Shown here one piece after another: positions 1 to 10,341 of a DNA stretch of 64,000 nt. A model generated the notes under the pieces. That model saw only the letters and a program-made list of their open reading frames with translations. It did not search any database and was not told the DNA's origin. The translations under genes were made by a program, and so were the position numbers. Numbering within the stretch: position 1 is the stretch's first letter; every line of letters begins with the position of its first letter. This DNA is from Sphingopyxis sp. HIX. GTDB taxonomy: Bacteria; Pseudomonadota; Alphaproteobacteria; Sphingomonadales; Sphingomonadaceae. The stretch is taken from NCBI RefSeq assembly GCF_001468285.1, contig NZ_LNSB01000030.1, forward strand, positions 1 to 64,000, written 5' to 3'.

Positions 1-75
1 CTCCACCGCCTTCGGCGGTCCCCCTCCCCACGGCTACGCCGCAGGGAGGATTAAGAACGTCTGCTCCCCACCCCA
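1..75. repeat. Dispersed palindromic repeat, family B (cut by window edge)
   Basis: The right part of a repeat whose full copy lies at 60578-60752. Both share a stretch of CCCCCTCCCC, then CAGGGAGGATTAAG and, after a short gap, GCTCCCCACCCC. The left end lies outside the window. The rest of 76-261 holds no gene that I can support. Confidence 0.75.
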
Positions 76-261
76 AAACTGCCGCCGTTCTAAAAAAAGG
101 CTTTCCTACATTATTCGGCTATGCAAGCATCGATCCCGACTCGTTCCCCCATCGACAAAATTGGCTGCTGAGACCCTGAGGGAAGGCGCACAGGGCTGAA
201 CTTTCCTGAACTTTGGAATAAGGAAAAGGCAGCTTTCCATCCCATAGCCGACGGTCCTCCG

Positions 262-921
262 CTATTCGATCGCGGGTTCGGCCTCGTAACGCACGAAGCG
301 CAGTTCGCCTTCCTTGCGGCGCATGACGACGCGGTCGCCGCGCGCCTCGATGCAGGCGCCGGTGAGGTCGATCAGCCCGAGATCGTTGGGGATCAGCCGC
401 ACGTGCAGCCGGCCCCGGTCGGCCTCGGTGAGCTCGTATCGCGGTGCGCGGATGTCGTAGATCGGTTCGACCACCTCGATCCAGCGCGGGATGCGCTTCT
501 CGTCGTCGGGCAGCGTCCAGCCATTATATTGCGTATAATCCTCGACCGGCTCGCCGCTGTCGAAGCCGATCCTGAAGGTCACGCCCGACACCGCTTCGCC
601 GTTCGGCCAGGTGACGAGGATGGTCGGGATACTGCCCTCGACCGCGAGTGGCTCGGCCTTTTCGAAGACCGGCGGCACCGGCTTGGGATCGGTGATCAGG
701 CAGATTGCCGCGCCCTGCCGCTCCCAGCGGCCGCGCGACAATTCGTCGAGCGCGCCCGCGGCGAGGCCATATTCATAGGTGCCGTCGGCCGAGATCAGCA
801 GGCCGCCGCCGACGTCGGGGCCTTCGGCGAGCTGATATTCGCCGGTGAGGTCGGGCGCCTGCGCCGAAGCGGGCAGGGCGAGCGCGGCAGCGAGCAGCGC
901 GGCGAGGAAGGACGATCGCAT
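262..921 (-). CDS. Secreted protein of unknown function
   Basis: A 219-residue protein that starts with a clear Sec signal peptide (basic MRSS, then an Ala/Leu-rich core) with a likely cut after SAQ near residue 21. The mature part begins with a DLTGEYQL segment and has no catalytic motif that I recognise. It contains only two Cys in the exported part, near residues 74 and 190, which could form a disulphide. It is transcribed away from the transglutaminase-like gene at 1034, with about 110 bp between them for two promoters. The function is unknown. The reading frame is convincing because of its codon use and signal peptide. Confidence 0.75.
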   Translation of the reverse strand: MRSSFLAALLAAALALPASAQAPDLTGEYQLAEGPDVGGGLLISADGTYEYGLAAGALDELSRGRWERQGAAICLITDPKPVPPVFEKAEPLAVEGSIPTILVTWPNGEAVSGVTFRIGFDSGEPVEDYTQYNGWTLPDDEKRIPRWIEVVEPIYDIRAPRYELTEADRGRLHVRLIPNDLGLIDLTGACIEARGDRVVMRRKEGELRFVRYEAEPAIE

Positions 922-1033
922 CGCGGCAATTTGCGCGCGTTCGGGCTGCGAATCCAGCCTTTCATTTCCTTTGACAGTCTGCGCGCCGGACGCGACGGTA
1001 AGGCGTGGCCTGGGAGAGGGAAATCAGCGCGCG

Positions 1034-2500
1034 ATGGTGATAGCGACGGCGTTCCGAAGCCGCCCCGGGTGCGCGGCCGCGCTCCTCGGGCTTATGCTCT
1101 GCGCAGCGACTTCGGCGGCGGCGCAAGGAGCGGCAACCGACGTCCGCTTCACGCTGCACGGCGAAAGCGGCCAGCTGATCGGCCAGCAGAGCGAACGCAC
1201 GGCCCCGGCCGCCGACGGGCAGGAAATCCTCCGGCAGGGCGAGAGCGCCTTCACGGTATCGGGGCATGACGCGACCGAGATCGACGAACTGTGGCGCCTC
1301 GCGCTGGGCGCCGACGGTTCGCCGCAGCGCTGGCAATGGCAGCGGCGCGTGAACGGCAAGTTGCTGAGCGTCGAGCTCGATCGCGACGGCGCGCTGCTCA
1401 AGGGACAGGTGACGAACGACGGTCGGCGCCATCCGGTCGCGGCGGCGATGCCCGCGCTGCCGATCGGCGATCCCGAGGCGCTGGCGCCGCTGCTGGGCGA
1501 GCCGGCGGGGACGAAAAGCTGGTCGATCGCCGAATTCGACCCGATCGCGCTGCAATTCCGCGCCGTCGAGATGCGCGTCGCGCCGCGCGGCGGACCCGGG
1601 CAGGGCTATGTGCTGACCGCCGCGGTCGGCGGGCGGCTACAGTCGGTGCGCTGGCTGACCTACAAGGACGGCAAGCTCGCCGAGGCGACGCAGCCGCTGC
1701 TCGGCAGTTCGCGCAGCTGGCGCCGCGACGACGGACCGCCGACATCGGAAAAATTGCTGTCGCGCGGCCGCATCGTCGCGCACGAACAGCATAAGCCCGG
1801 CGTCCATATCACCCAGCGCGCGGCGATGGCGCAGATCCGCTACGCCTTCGGTGGCTTTGCCGACATTCCCTTCGACTTTCCCGAGACCGGCGAGCAGCGC
1901 GCTCGCCGCGAGGGCGAAGGCTGGCAGGTCGATATCTGCGGCGACTGCGGGCCGAACACTGCCCCTACGGCGGAAGAGACCGCGCGCTGGACGCGGCCGA
2001 CGTCGTGGATCCAGAGCGGCGACGCGGCCTTTCGCGACAAGGCCGCAAACGCGCGGCGCGGCGCGCGGAACGACGAAGCGGTGATGATCCGCCTCGGCGC
2101 CGCGGCGCGCGCGCGGCTGCCGCGGATCGATTTCGAGGGCTATCTCTCGGCGCGCACCGCCTGGCGCCGCCACGCGGGCGATTGCACCGAGGATGCGCTG
2201 GTGCTCGCGGCGCTCGGCCGCGCGGCGGGCATCCCGGTGCGCGTCGTCCACGGGCTCGTCTTCTCGCCCGGCCGCTACCATGGCGCGAGCAACGCCTATA
2301 TGCCGCACAGCTGGGTGATCGCCTTCGTCGACGGGCGCTGGAAAAGCTTCGACATCTCGCTGAACGGTTTCGACGCAACGCATATCGCGCTGAGCCTCAG
2401 CGACGGCGAGCCCGAAGCGATGGTCGAGGCGCGGCAGGTCGCGGCGCTGCTCGAATGGCGCGCGATTTCCGAAGTCAGGAAGCGGCCGGACGATCCTTGA
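1034..2500 (+). CDS. Exported transglutaminase-like cysteine protease-fold protein
   Basis: A 488-residue protein with an N-terminal signal peptide (about residues 1-30, ending in SAAAQG). The last third is a transglutaminase-like domain. A triad can be placed at Cys384 (in GDCTED), His425 (in MPHSW) and Asp440 (in SFDIS), with the usual helix after the Cys. The roughly 350 residues before it form an extended domain of unknown role. The frame is open upstream to 845, but the ATG at 1034 gives the signal peptide and is preferred. The family includes peptidases and protein cross-linking or modifying enzymes; the substrate is unknown and action in the periplasm is inferred. Its 3' end overlaps the convergent gene at 2475 by 26 bp. 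Confidence 0.8.
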   Translation: MVIATAFRSRPGCAAALLGLMLCAATSAAAQGAATDVRFTLHGESGQLIGQQSERTAPAADGQEILRQGESAFTVSGHDATEIDELWRLALGADGSPQRWQWQRRVNGKLLSVELDRDGALLKGQVTNDGRRHPVAAAMPALPIGDPEALAPLLGEPAGTKSWSIAEFDPIALQFRAVEMRVAPRGGPGQGYVLTAAVGGRLQSVRWLTYKDGKLAEATQPLLGSSRSWRRDDGPPTSEKLLSRGRIVAHEQHKPGVHITQRAAMAQIRYAFGGFADIPFDFPETGEQRARREGEGWQVDICGDCGPNTAPTAEETARWTRPTSWIQSGDAAFRDKAANARRGARNDEAVMIRLGAAARARLPRIDFEGYLSARTAWRRHAGDCTEDALVLAALGRAAGIPVRVVHGLVFSPGRYHGASNAYMPHSWVIAFVDGRWKSFDISLNGFDATHIALSLSDGEPEAMVEARQVAALLEWRAISEVRKRPDDP

Positions 2501-2984
2501 CCAGCGGCTCGCGATCATCCTTCGGCGCGTCGGCCGGTTCGGCGGTGCTGGCCTTGGATGTCGTTGCAGCCGGCTCGTCGTCATAGACCACGGGCATTTC
2601 GGGCAGGTCGGTCTCGAGGTCGGCGGTCAGCCATTCGACCTCGCCGGGCTTTTTGAGCCCGCCGACGATGATCTCCTCATAACAATATTCGCCGCTCTCG
2701 GGCTCGGCGAGGTTGGTCGCAAGCAGTTCGTCGACCTGCGCATAGGCGGGGGTCGCCATACTCGCGCCCAGCGCCATCGCGGCGAGCGCCGATTTCGCAG
2801 AGACCTTGTAGCTCACGCAAATCTCGTCGCTGCATCCCGCGACCAGCGCCTGGCGCGCCGCGTTCGACAGGTCGGTGATGTCGTGCACCTCGCGGTGGCA
2901 GAGGCGGCAGATATCGCCGTCCATGATGTCGCTGAGCTTGCCCTTATAGGGGCAGGGGCTTTGAATCCGCGGGAACAGCGACAT
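2475..2984 (-). CDS. Small cysteine-rich protein with a membrane segment
   Basis: 169 residues. The N-terminal 60 residues carry Cys at SPCPYK, a CRLC pair, and further Cys at AGCSDEICVS, which looks like a small metal-binding (zinc or cluster) module. A hydrophobic Ala-rich stretch follows (about residues 61-80, SALAAMALG to YAQ) that may act as a membrane anchor or internal signal. The C-terminal tail is acidic and Thr/Ala-rich. The frame stays open far upstream, antisense to prfC. The chosen ATG has a GGAGG sequence 7 bases in front of it, which fixes the start. No function is known to me. It converges on the transglutaminase-like gene and diverges from prfC. Confidence 0.7.
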   Translation of the reverse strand: MSLFPRIQSPCPYKGKLSDIMDGDICRLCHREVHDITDLSNAARQALVAGCSDEICVSYKVSAKSALAAMALGASMATPAYAQVDELLATNLAEPESGEYCYEEIIVGGLKKPGEVEWLTADLETDLPEMPVVYDDEPAATTSKASTAEPADAPKDDREPLVKDRPAAS

Positions 2985-3092
2985 AGGTGCCTCCATCTCT
3001 CTCGCCCGCGAGGATGCCAGAGATGCGCGGCGCGGGCAATCGCCGAATGCCAGCCTCTTCCCACGTCGCGCCGCCGCTGCTAGGCGCGCGCC

Positions 3093-4691
<1,599 letters not shown>

Positions 4692-4695
4692 TTTT

Positions 4696-4859
4696 CTCGC
4701 ACAAAGCCACGAAGCCACAAAGAATCTCAGAACCCGTTCGCCCTGAGCCTGTCGAAGGGCCGTTCTTTGTTCGATGTCGTTAGAAGGGTAGTGCTTCGAC
4801 AAGCTCAGCACGAACGGAGTTGGGACAGCCCTCTTTGTGGCTTCGTGGCTTTGTGCGAG
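4696..4859. repeat. Palindromic repeat, family A, copy 1 (27-bp perfect terminal inverted repeats)
   Basis: About 164 bp. Positions 4696-4722 and 4833-4859 are exact reverse complements (27 bp, beginning CTCGCACAAAGCC). Inside are two arms carrying the widespread motif CTTCGACAAGCTCAG and its reverse complement. It sits between the ends of prfC and dinB, so a transcript from either side would form a very stable hairpin that could act as a bidirectional terminator. The second copy is at 58788-58947. Confidence 0.9.
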
Positions 4860-4873
4860 CCCGAATCGCGACG

Positions 4874-6013
4874 TCAGATCAGGCTCAACAGATCGGCCGG
4901 CCCCTTCGTCTCGGCGCCATCGTCGTCATCCTCTTCGCCCTCGAACTTGCTCAAGGTCAGCCCGAGCAGCCGGATTCCCTGCTCGGTCGGCAACAGCGGC
5001 GCCAGTATCGCCTCGCCCGCCGCAAGCAGCGCCGCGCCGTCGAGGATGGGGGAGGGCACCGACTTCGCGCGCGTGATCGTCTTGAAATCGGCGTAGCGCA
5101 ATTTCAGCGTCACCGTCCGCCCGCGCGCACCCTTCTTCGCGGCGCGGTCCCACACGACGGCGCAGACATGCGCGAGCGCCTCGCGGATTTCGGTGTCGGT
5201 GATCAGGTCGTTGAAGAAGGTGCGCTCGCCGCCGAGCGACTTCAGCGGCCGGTGCGACTTCACCCGCCGGTGGTCGATCCCGCGCGCCAGGTTGAACAGC
5301 CATTCGGCGCTGTTGCCGAAATTTTCGGCGAGCCATTGCGGATCCTTGCCCGCGAGGTCGGCGCCCGAGAAGACCCCGAGCCCTTCCATCTTCGCGGCCG
5401 TCACCGGCCCGATGCCGTGGAAGCGGCGGATCGACAAGGTCTGGACGAAGGTCGCGCCCTTGCCCGGCGGGATCACGGTCAGTCCGTCGGGCTTGTTCTG
5501 GTCCGACGCGAGCTTGGCGATGAACTTGTTGTACGAGACCCCCGCCGAGGCGGTGAGCCCGGTCTCTTCGCGGATGCGGCGGCGGATCGCCTTTGCCGCC
5601 GCGGTCGCGCTGCCGAGCCCCGCCTTGTCGGCCGAGACATCGAGATAGGCCTCGTCGAGCGACAGCGGCTCGACTTCGTCGGCATAGTCGCGGAAGATCG
5701 CGCGGATCTGGTGCGAGATGTCGCGATACACCTCGAAGCGCGGCGGCACGAAGACGAGGTCGGGGCATTGGCGCTTCGCCGTCACGCTGGGCATCGCCGA
5801 GCGCACCCCGAACTTGCGCGCCTCGTAGCTCGCCGCCGCGACCACCCCGCGCCGCGACGAGCCGCCCACGGCGACGGGCTTGCCCCGCAGGTGCGGCGCG
5901 TCGCGCTGTTCGACCGACGCGTAAAAGGCATCCATGTCGACATGGATGATCTTGCGAACGGGCGTGTCGGCGTCCGGCAGGGCCTGGTCTTCGGCGTCTT
6001 CCACGCCGTCCAC
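4874..6013 (-). CDS. dinB: DNA polymerase IV (Y-family translesion polymerase)
   Basis: 379 residues. It shows the Y-family core in order: IIHVDMDAFYASVEQRD near the N-terminus with the first catalytic Asp, PLSLDEAYLDVS with the acidic pair, then the helix-hairpin-helix region (FHGIGPVTAAKME) and the little-finger domain. These proteins copy past damaged template bases and are often SOS-induced; I did not find a clear LexA box. The C-terminal tail is acidic (EGEEDDDDG), and no clear clamp-binding peptide is visible. The start at 6013 adds about 20 residues before the core. A later start is possible. Confidence 0.93.
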   Translation of the reverse strand: MDGVEDAEDQALPDADTPVRKIIHVDMDAFYASVEQRDAPHLRGKPVAVGGSSRRGVVAAASYEARKFGVRSAMPSVTAKRQCPDLVFVPPRFEVYRDISHQIRAIFRDYADEVEPLSLDEAYLDVSADKAGLGSATAAAKAIRRRIREETGLTASAGVSYNKFIAKLASDQNKPDGLTVIPPGKGATFVQTLSIRRFHGIGPVTAAKMEGLGVFSGADLAGKDPQWLAENFGNSAEWLFNLARGIDHRRVKSHRPLKSLGGERTFFNDLITDTEIREALAHVCAVVWDRAAKKGARGRTVTLKLRYADFKTITRAKSVPSPILDGAALLAAGEAILAPLLPTEQGIRLLGLTLSKFEGEEDDDDGAETKGPADLLSLI

Positions 6014-6105
6014 CTAGCATGTTGCCACGATGTTCTCAACGCCGCGCATGCTTGCGGCGCTTGACGCCGCCCGGCCAAACTGGCAATCGCCGCGGCCTTG
6101 GCGAA

Positions 6106-6179
6106 GCGGGTATAGCATAGTGGTAATGCTCTAGCCTTCCAAGCTAGCTAGGCGGGTTCGATTCCCGCTACCCGCTCCA
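6106..6179 (+). tRNA. tRNA-Gly (anticodon TCC)
   Basis: The acceptor stem GCGGGTA (6106-6112) pairs with TACCCGC (6169-6175), and a genome-encoded CCA follows at 6177-6179. The anticodon arm is CTAGC-CTTCCAA-GCTAG with anticodon TCC at 6138-6140, reading GGA. The T-arm is GCGGG-TTCGATT-CCCGC. The 3' half serves as the integration site of the island that follows. Confidence 0.97.
6159..6172 (+). other. attL core of the genomic island
   Basis: CGATTCCCGCTACC, inside the T-arm and acceptor stem of tRNA-Gly, recurs exactly at 21104-21117. The 60 or so bases after each copy also align at roughly two-thirds identity by eye with one 3-base gap, including a shared TTCGTCTGGACA. An integrase gene starts 218 bp downstream. 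This is the normal geometry for a tRNA-targeting tyrosine integrase. Confidence 0.8.
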
Positions 6180-6290
6180 GGCCCCTGTCCGCTGACGTCC
6201 GCTTTCGTCTGGACACTTCCTAGAAAACCGCAGTATAGTAGGCATGTTGAGCCGCAAGCGTTCGCTCACGTTCGCCCACAGCCGTAGCTC

Positions 6291-6364
6291 GGTGGGGGTA
6301 TGATTGGGGGGTGTCGGTAAATCGTCAATGCGATACCCCCGCGCTTGGGGGTATTGGGTGGGGC
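6291..6364. promoter_or_regulatory. Cluster of GGGGGTA motifs, likely integrase arm-binding sites
   Basis: Positions 6291-6312 read GGTGGGGGTATGATTGGGGG plus GT, and 6347-6364 repeat the GGGGGTATTGGG theme. A hairpin ATACCCCC-gcgctt-GGGGGTAT lies at 6333-6354. Nearly the same TGGGGGTAGGATTGGGGGTA string occurs at 21027-21046 next to the other att site. Paired motifs at both ends of an island suggest binding sites for the integrase or its accessory protein. The int promoter must lie here too. Confidence 0.55.
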
Positions 6365-6390
6365 AGGCTCCGGGGAGGCTGAGCAAGCAA

Positions 6391-7608
6391 ATGGCTTTGA
6401 CTGACGTGGCAATTCGGAACGCAAAACCCGGCCCAAAGCCGATAAAGCTGACGGACGGCGCGGGCATGTTTCTGCTGGTGACGCCCGCAGGCGGGAAGCT
6501 TTGGCGGCTCAAATATCGCATCGATGGGCGCGAGAAACTCCTGTCTATCGGGGCTTATCCTGAGATCGGACTGAGCGATGCCCGCAAGCGACGCGATGAA
6601 GCGCGGGCGATGATCGCCTTGGGCAAAGATCCTTCCCGCGAGAAGCAGCGCGATAAAGTGCGTTCACGTATACAGGCGGCGGATACGTTCACCGCCATCG
6701 CTGACGAATATTGCGCCAAGCGCAGGCGTGATGGTGAGAAGGGGTGGGCGGCAGCGACGGCGACCCGGAGTGAATATCTCCTGTCTCTGCTCAATGGCAG
6801 CATTGGACGATTGGCCATTTCTGAGATTGAGCCCGCCGACATTCTGGGTGCAATTCGTAAGATCGAAGGCAAGGGCAATCTCGAAAGTGCGCGGCGTACC
6901 CTGCAATTGGCAAGCATGGTGTTCCGGTATGCTGTGGCGACCGCTCGCTTGGGCTCGGACCCCACTCGCGATCTACGCGGCGCACTCACCGCGCCAACGG
7001 TCACGCACTACGGAGCCATCACTGATGCACGCCGTGTCGGAGAACTGCTGCGTGCGATCGATGGCTATGATGGGCAGGGGCATACCCAGCTGGCAATGCA
7101 GATCGCGCCGCATGTATTCGTCCGCCCAGGCGAGTTGCGCCATGCTGAATGGAGCGAGATCGATCTAGACAATGCGCTTTGGACCATCCCGGCCGAAAAG
7201 ATGAAAATGCGCAAGGCGCACCTTGTGCCGCTGTCACGTCAAGCGTTGTCGTTGTTCAAAGAAATGCGATCGATCACTGGCCCGAGCGGGTACGTTTTTC
7301 CGTCGATACGGTCTCGATCGCGGCCAATGAGCGAAAACACTATCAATGCGGGTTTGCGGAGGCTGGGTTATACCAGCCGGGAAATGACCGCGCATGGGTT
7401 TCGGGCGATGGCTTCGACTCTCCTAAATGAATCAGGAAAATGGCATCCAGACGCCATTGAGCGGGCGCTGGCTCACGCGGATGGAGACAAGGTGCGCGCC
7501 GCTTATCACCGCGGCGCCCATTGGCAGGAGCGCGTTGAAATGGCGCAGTGGTGGAGCGACTATTTGGACTGCCTACGGCTAGAAGCGGGGGCTTCGGTCG
7601 TTGGTTAA
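6391..7608 (+). CDS. int: Tyrosine integrase, P4/DUF4102 type
   Basis: 405 residues. The N-terminal arm-binding domain (LTDGAGMFLLVTPAGGKLW, then SIGAYPEIGLSDAR) is typical of prophage P4-like and island integrases. A central core-binding domain and a C-terminal catalytic domain follow, with Arg245 (VRPGELR), His335-x-x-Arg338 (HGFR) and nucleophile Tyr372 (AAYHRG). It cuts and rejoins DNA at the tRNA-Gly att site. The frame is open from 6304, but the ATG at 6391, with GGGGAGG upstream at 6373-6379, gives the family's usual MALTDVAIRNAKP start. All catalytic residues are present, so it should be active. Confidence 0.95.
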   Translation: MALTDVAIRNAKPGPKPIKLTDGAGMFLLVTPAGGKLWRLKYRIDGREKLLSIGAYPEIGLSDARKRRDEARAMIALGKDPSREKQRDKVRSRIQAADTFTAIADEYCAKRRRDGEKGWAAATATRSEYLLSLLNGSIGRLAISEIEPADILGAIRKIEGKGNLESARRTLQLASMVFRYAVATARLGSDPTRDLRGALTAPTVTHYGAITDARRVGELLRAIDGYDGQGHTQLAMQIAPHVFVRPGELRHAEWSEIDLDNALWTIPAEKMKMRKAHLVPLSRQALSLFKEMRSITGPSGYVFPSIRSRSRPMSENTINAGLRRLGYTSREMTAHGFRAMASTLLNESGKWHPDAIERALAHADGDKVRAAYHRGAHWQERVEMAQWWSDYLDCLRLEAGASVVG

Positions 7609-7772
7609 GGGAAGCCATTGCCCAATCGGAATACTTCGAGGCCGATAAACCTCTATCTACACGGAGCTGTTTGCGACTTCATCAAAGGATAATCCATTGA
7701 GCCACTTTATTCGAGTGCATAGGATGGCACTGAGTAGGCTTGAGAAATTTGCTCGGTTTTTGGGGATAAAAA

Positions 7773-8555
7773 ATGGCTGCGCAACGGGAGATGATTGGCG
7801 CTTTGCAGGCAGTTCATCTCATATCTCCTTATGTCGGCGGCGACCGCGCCGCAAAAAGAGCTATAGTCGAGCGGCTAGTCGACTGTTCCATCAAAGCGGA
7901 CTGCTGGTGGTGTGCAATAGGGATCGATGTTGGAAGGCCCTATGTTGAGCCGCAACTTGTGGTGGAATGGGATGAGGAAGAACCTGCGCCGGTCATTACT
8001 GATGATTATTGGCATAAACTGCGCGTTGAAAAGACTCGGCCCGTTGTTTCCAGCACGCAATATGGCGACGCTTTAGCGGTCAGCGTCTCTCCGCCAGGTA
8101 TGTTGGGCGGAGCGATTTGGAAAGATATCAAGAAGTCGGACCTCAAGCGATGGGACTGGTATAACGGGCTGATCATCGTCAGTTATCCAGCCGGAGCGAG
8201 CGATATGGTAAAAAATGCCCCGCAACTTCCTATCCGGGTTTTTGCTCTAGGGGTTCGTTTCGCAAAAGAAGATATTCTTAAGATAGTGACTGGCTCAATA
8301 GAACCACAAGCCAATAAAAAATCGAAAAAAGGTGGACGAAAACCTTCAAGCTTATGGCCAGATTGGATCACTGAACTTTTGATATGTTATCATGATACGG
8401 GTTTCGAGGGCATAAGCGCAAATAGGCTAGTCGAAATTATCGATACGAAGTTAGCCGAAAAGCATGATTTGCCGTTGGCGCGGAGCACCGCTTATCCGGT
8501 TGCGCAAGCAGCGATCCATGCCGCCGAAAGGCTCCTTCTTAGAGATCAAGCTTAG
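7773..8555 (+). CDS. Island protein of unknown function
   Basis: 260 residues, no recognised domain. The N-terminal third is compact and hydrophobic-aromatic (residues near KADCWWCAIGIDVG), the centre has WKDIKKSDLKRWDWYNGLIIVSYP, and a basic linker (NKKSKKGGRKPSS) leads to a helical C-terminal part. That layout suggests a globular domain plus a nucleic-acid-binding tail, but this is inference. Codon use is less GC-rich than that of the host genes. It lies between the integrase and the AlpA-like gene, a place where island maintenance genes are common. GGGGAT precedes the ATG. Confidence 0.6.
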   Translation: MAAQREMIGALQAVHLISPYVGGDRAAKRAIVERLVDCSIKADCWWCAIGIDVGRPYVEPQLVVEWDEEEPAPVITDDYWHKLRVEKTRPVVSSTQYGDALAVSVSPPGMLGGAIWKDIKKSDLKRWDWYNGLIIVSYPAGASDMVKNAPQLPIRVFALGVRFAKEDILKIVTGSIEPQANKKSKKGGRKPSSLWPDWITELLICYHDTGFEGISANRLVEIIDTKLAEKHDLPLARSTAYPVAQAAIHAAERLLLRDQA

Positions 8556-8657
8556 CTCGTTTAGAGACATTGTCGGACATTGTCGTACAGGCAAAGTCGA
8601 ACATTCTGCCTAATTCTCCGGCGTCCAAGGGCACCCTGCCTGATAACGGAGGACGCA

Positions 8658-8846
8658 ATGGAAGATCCATTTTTCATATCAATACGCGAGTTTTGTCGTC
8701 GATTTGGGATCGCGCGCACAAAAACCTATCAGCTAATCAACAGAGGCGAACTTGAAACGGCTAAGATCGGCAGCCGAACTCTCGTTTCTTTCGAGAGTGC
8801 GAAAAATTTGCTGGAGCGATCTCTGATAAAAACCTCAGACTTCTGA
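8658..8846 (+). CDS. AlpA/excisionase-like helix-turn-helix protein
   Basis: 62 residues that form one MerR/AlpA-type winged helix-turn-helix: FISIREFCRRFGIARTKTYQ is the HTH, followed by the wing GELETAKIGSRTLVSF. Proteins of this size and shape act as excisionases or activators of the integrase gene in P4-like islands. The ATG at 8658 is favoured over the longer open frame by CGGAGGA at 8647-8653. A role with the integrase at 6391 follows from family and position. Confidence 0.8.
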   Translation: MEDPFFISIREFCRRFGIARTKTYQLINRGELETAKIGSRTLVSFESAKNLLERSLIKTSDF

Positions 8847-9006
8847 TCTTTCGAGATTCTCACGGGCTCAAAAAGCGCTCTCTTATCTGCTGCTTACCGA
8901 TGTTGTAGTAAGGGGTGGACAGGCTGAATGAAGTGCTGAGGCCCCCTCTCTTGACGACAGGGCGACATGCCTGCGTTGAATTCGCTTTGAAAAAATATCG
9001 AGGTTT

Positions 9007-10167
9007 ATGACGATGCGACACTTAGATGGTGTTTGCGCGATAGAAAAGTTGCGCAAATCTTATGCAGAATTCGAACGGAAGGTTTCGAGAGCCTTCGACA
9101 GTTGCGAGGTTTCAGAAAAAGGTCGCCTAGATTTCCAAGCGATCATTGGCAAAGATTATGCTCGCGAAAAGATCTTTCGATCCGACCTACGAGCCGGGTT
9201 AAAAGCAGGCACCATCTTTGTCAGCCTGATGTCGAAAATGTTCGGGCGCTCGGTGGAGCGCGCCGCGCGCGGGAAACAAGGCACATATTTTGCCCTCTCT
9301 ACGTTTATCAACAGCGATTGGAATTGTTCGGACAGGACTGCGGCGATCAACATCCAATCGATTCGTAATAAGGTTTCTAAATCCATAAGGGATGCAGGCC
9401 TGAACGGCATTGCTGTGATCGAGGTGCAAGCGCTCACCAACTATCCTGAGCAGGGTAAAGGAAAAACGCTGATGGCAAATGTGCATGCGCTCGTCTGGGC
9501 ACGTTCGCCAATTGATCACGCCGCATGGGAGCGTGCCGTAGCACAATCTTCTGCATGGAGAGCAGATTTTGGCTGTCCGCCGCTCGTCGTGCAAGGTCTG
9601 CTCGAAGACTCGCTTGAAGATAGGAGCAATATAGAGCGGGTTGCCGGCTACCTCATGAAGGCCCCGCACGACGCAAAATTTCGCAAACCTCAGAAAAAGA
9701 AGCCTGAGCATTTTATGTTTCAGCCCACGCAAAAGGGTTACTCAAACAGGCTGGCGCTTAGAATCCTTGAATGTTTGGCATATCTGCCGCTCTTTGAGAT
9801 GGTGTTTGGCGTCGGTCCTGAAGGAATTTGTTGGTGTAACAAATGGCGTCGCCAACTGAGATGTTGGCAGGCGCGGCGGTTCAAAAAGGAAACATCAGAG
9901 CGAGCGGTGAACATCACCAAGTTTTGGAAGAAATACCGCGTGAAGTCTGGCACGGAAAAATACGAGCCGTTTCGATTGCTACGCGGTGGCGAACGCCCAG
10001 AGCCTGTGTGGCACCCCGACGGTAACCGGGGTAGCACAAAGCGGCCGCCCATTCCGAAGCAGAGGCCCGTCACGCAAACTCGCCGTGCAAAGACGGTGCG
10101 GAAAAGATCACGCACGAGAGCGGGCGCGAAAATACTGCGGCCAGCTCGGGTGCGGACACGTCGTTGA
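9007..10167 (+). CDS. Unknown basic island protein, faintly Rep-like
   Basis: 386 residues. The middle holds a stretch with beta-strand and His character (LMANVHALVWARSP) and, further on, AGYLMKAPHDAK. A distant reading is motif 2 and the Y-x-x-K motif 3 of rolling-circle Rep or relaxase proteins, but the second metal-binding His is missing, so this is a weak inference. The last 60 residues are extremely Arg/Lys-rich (QTRRAKTVRKRSRTR), as in nucleic-acid-binding tails. The start could also be the ATG at 9013, with GAGG at 9000-9003 better spaced. A perfect 28-bp inverted repeat covers its stop codon. Confidence 0.55.
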   Translation: MTMRHLDGVCAIEKLRKSYAEFERKVSRAFDSCEVSEKGRLDFQAIIGKDYAREKIFRSDLRAGLKAGTIFVSLMSKMFGRSVERAARGKQGTYFALSTFINSDWNCSDRTAAINIQSIRNKVSKSIRDAGLNGIAVIEVQALTNYPEQGKGKTLMANVHALVWARSPIDHAAWERAVAQSSAWRADFGCPPLVVQGLLEDSLEDRSNIERVAGYLMKAPHDAKFRKPQKKKPEHFMFQPTQKGYSNRLALRILECLAYLPLFEMVFGVGPEGICWCNKWRRQLRCWQARRFKKETSERAVNITKFWKKYRVKSGTEKYEPFRLLRGGERPEPVWHPDGNRGSTKRPPIPKQRPVTQTRRAKTVRKRSRTRAGAKILRPARVRTRR

Positions 10168-10179
10168 CGACGTGTCCGC
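10152..10179. repeat. Perfect 13-bp inverted repeat with 2-nt centre
   Basis: GCGGACACGTCGT and ACGACGTGTCCGC are separated by TG and span the stop codon of the 9007-10167 gene. No T-run follows on either strand, so it is not a standard intrinsic terminator. It could be a transcription barrier or a protein-binding or nicking site. Confidence 0.7.
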
Positions 10180-10341
10180 GACGACAGGGACTAAAGCCCC
10201 ATCTGAGTTTAGGTGGACATCCTGCTTATGGCATAATTGGGCTTTTGCCCTAAGTAGCGTCTTCCATCGTCCCAACGCGCAATAACCGGCATTAGATATC
10301 GCGTGAGGACAGGCGCATCTAACAACTTTTGGAAAGATATA

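Noticed and set aside
4696-4859. CRISPR-like repeats
   Set aside because: There are only two inverted arms per element and no regular direct repeats with spacers; no cas genes are present.
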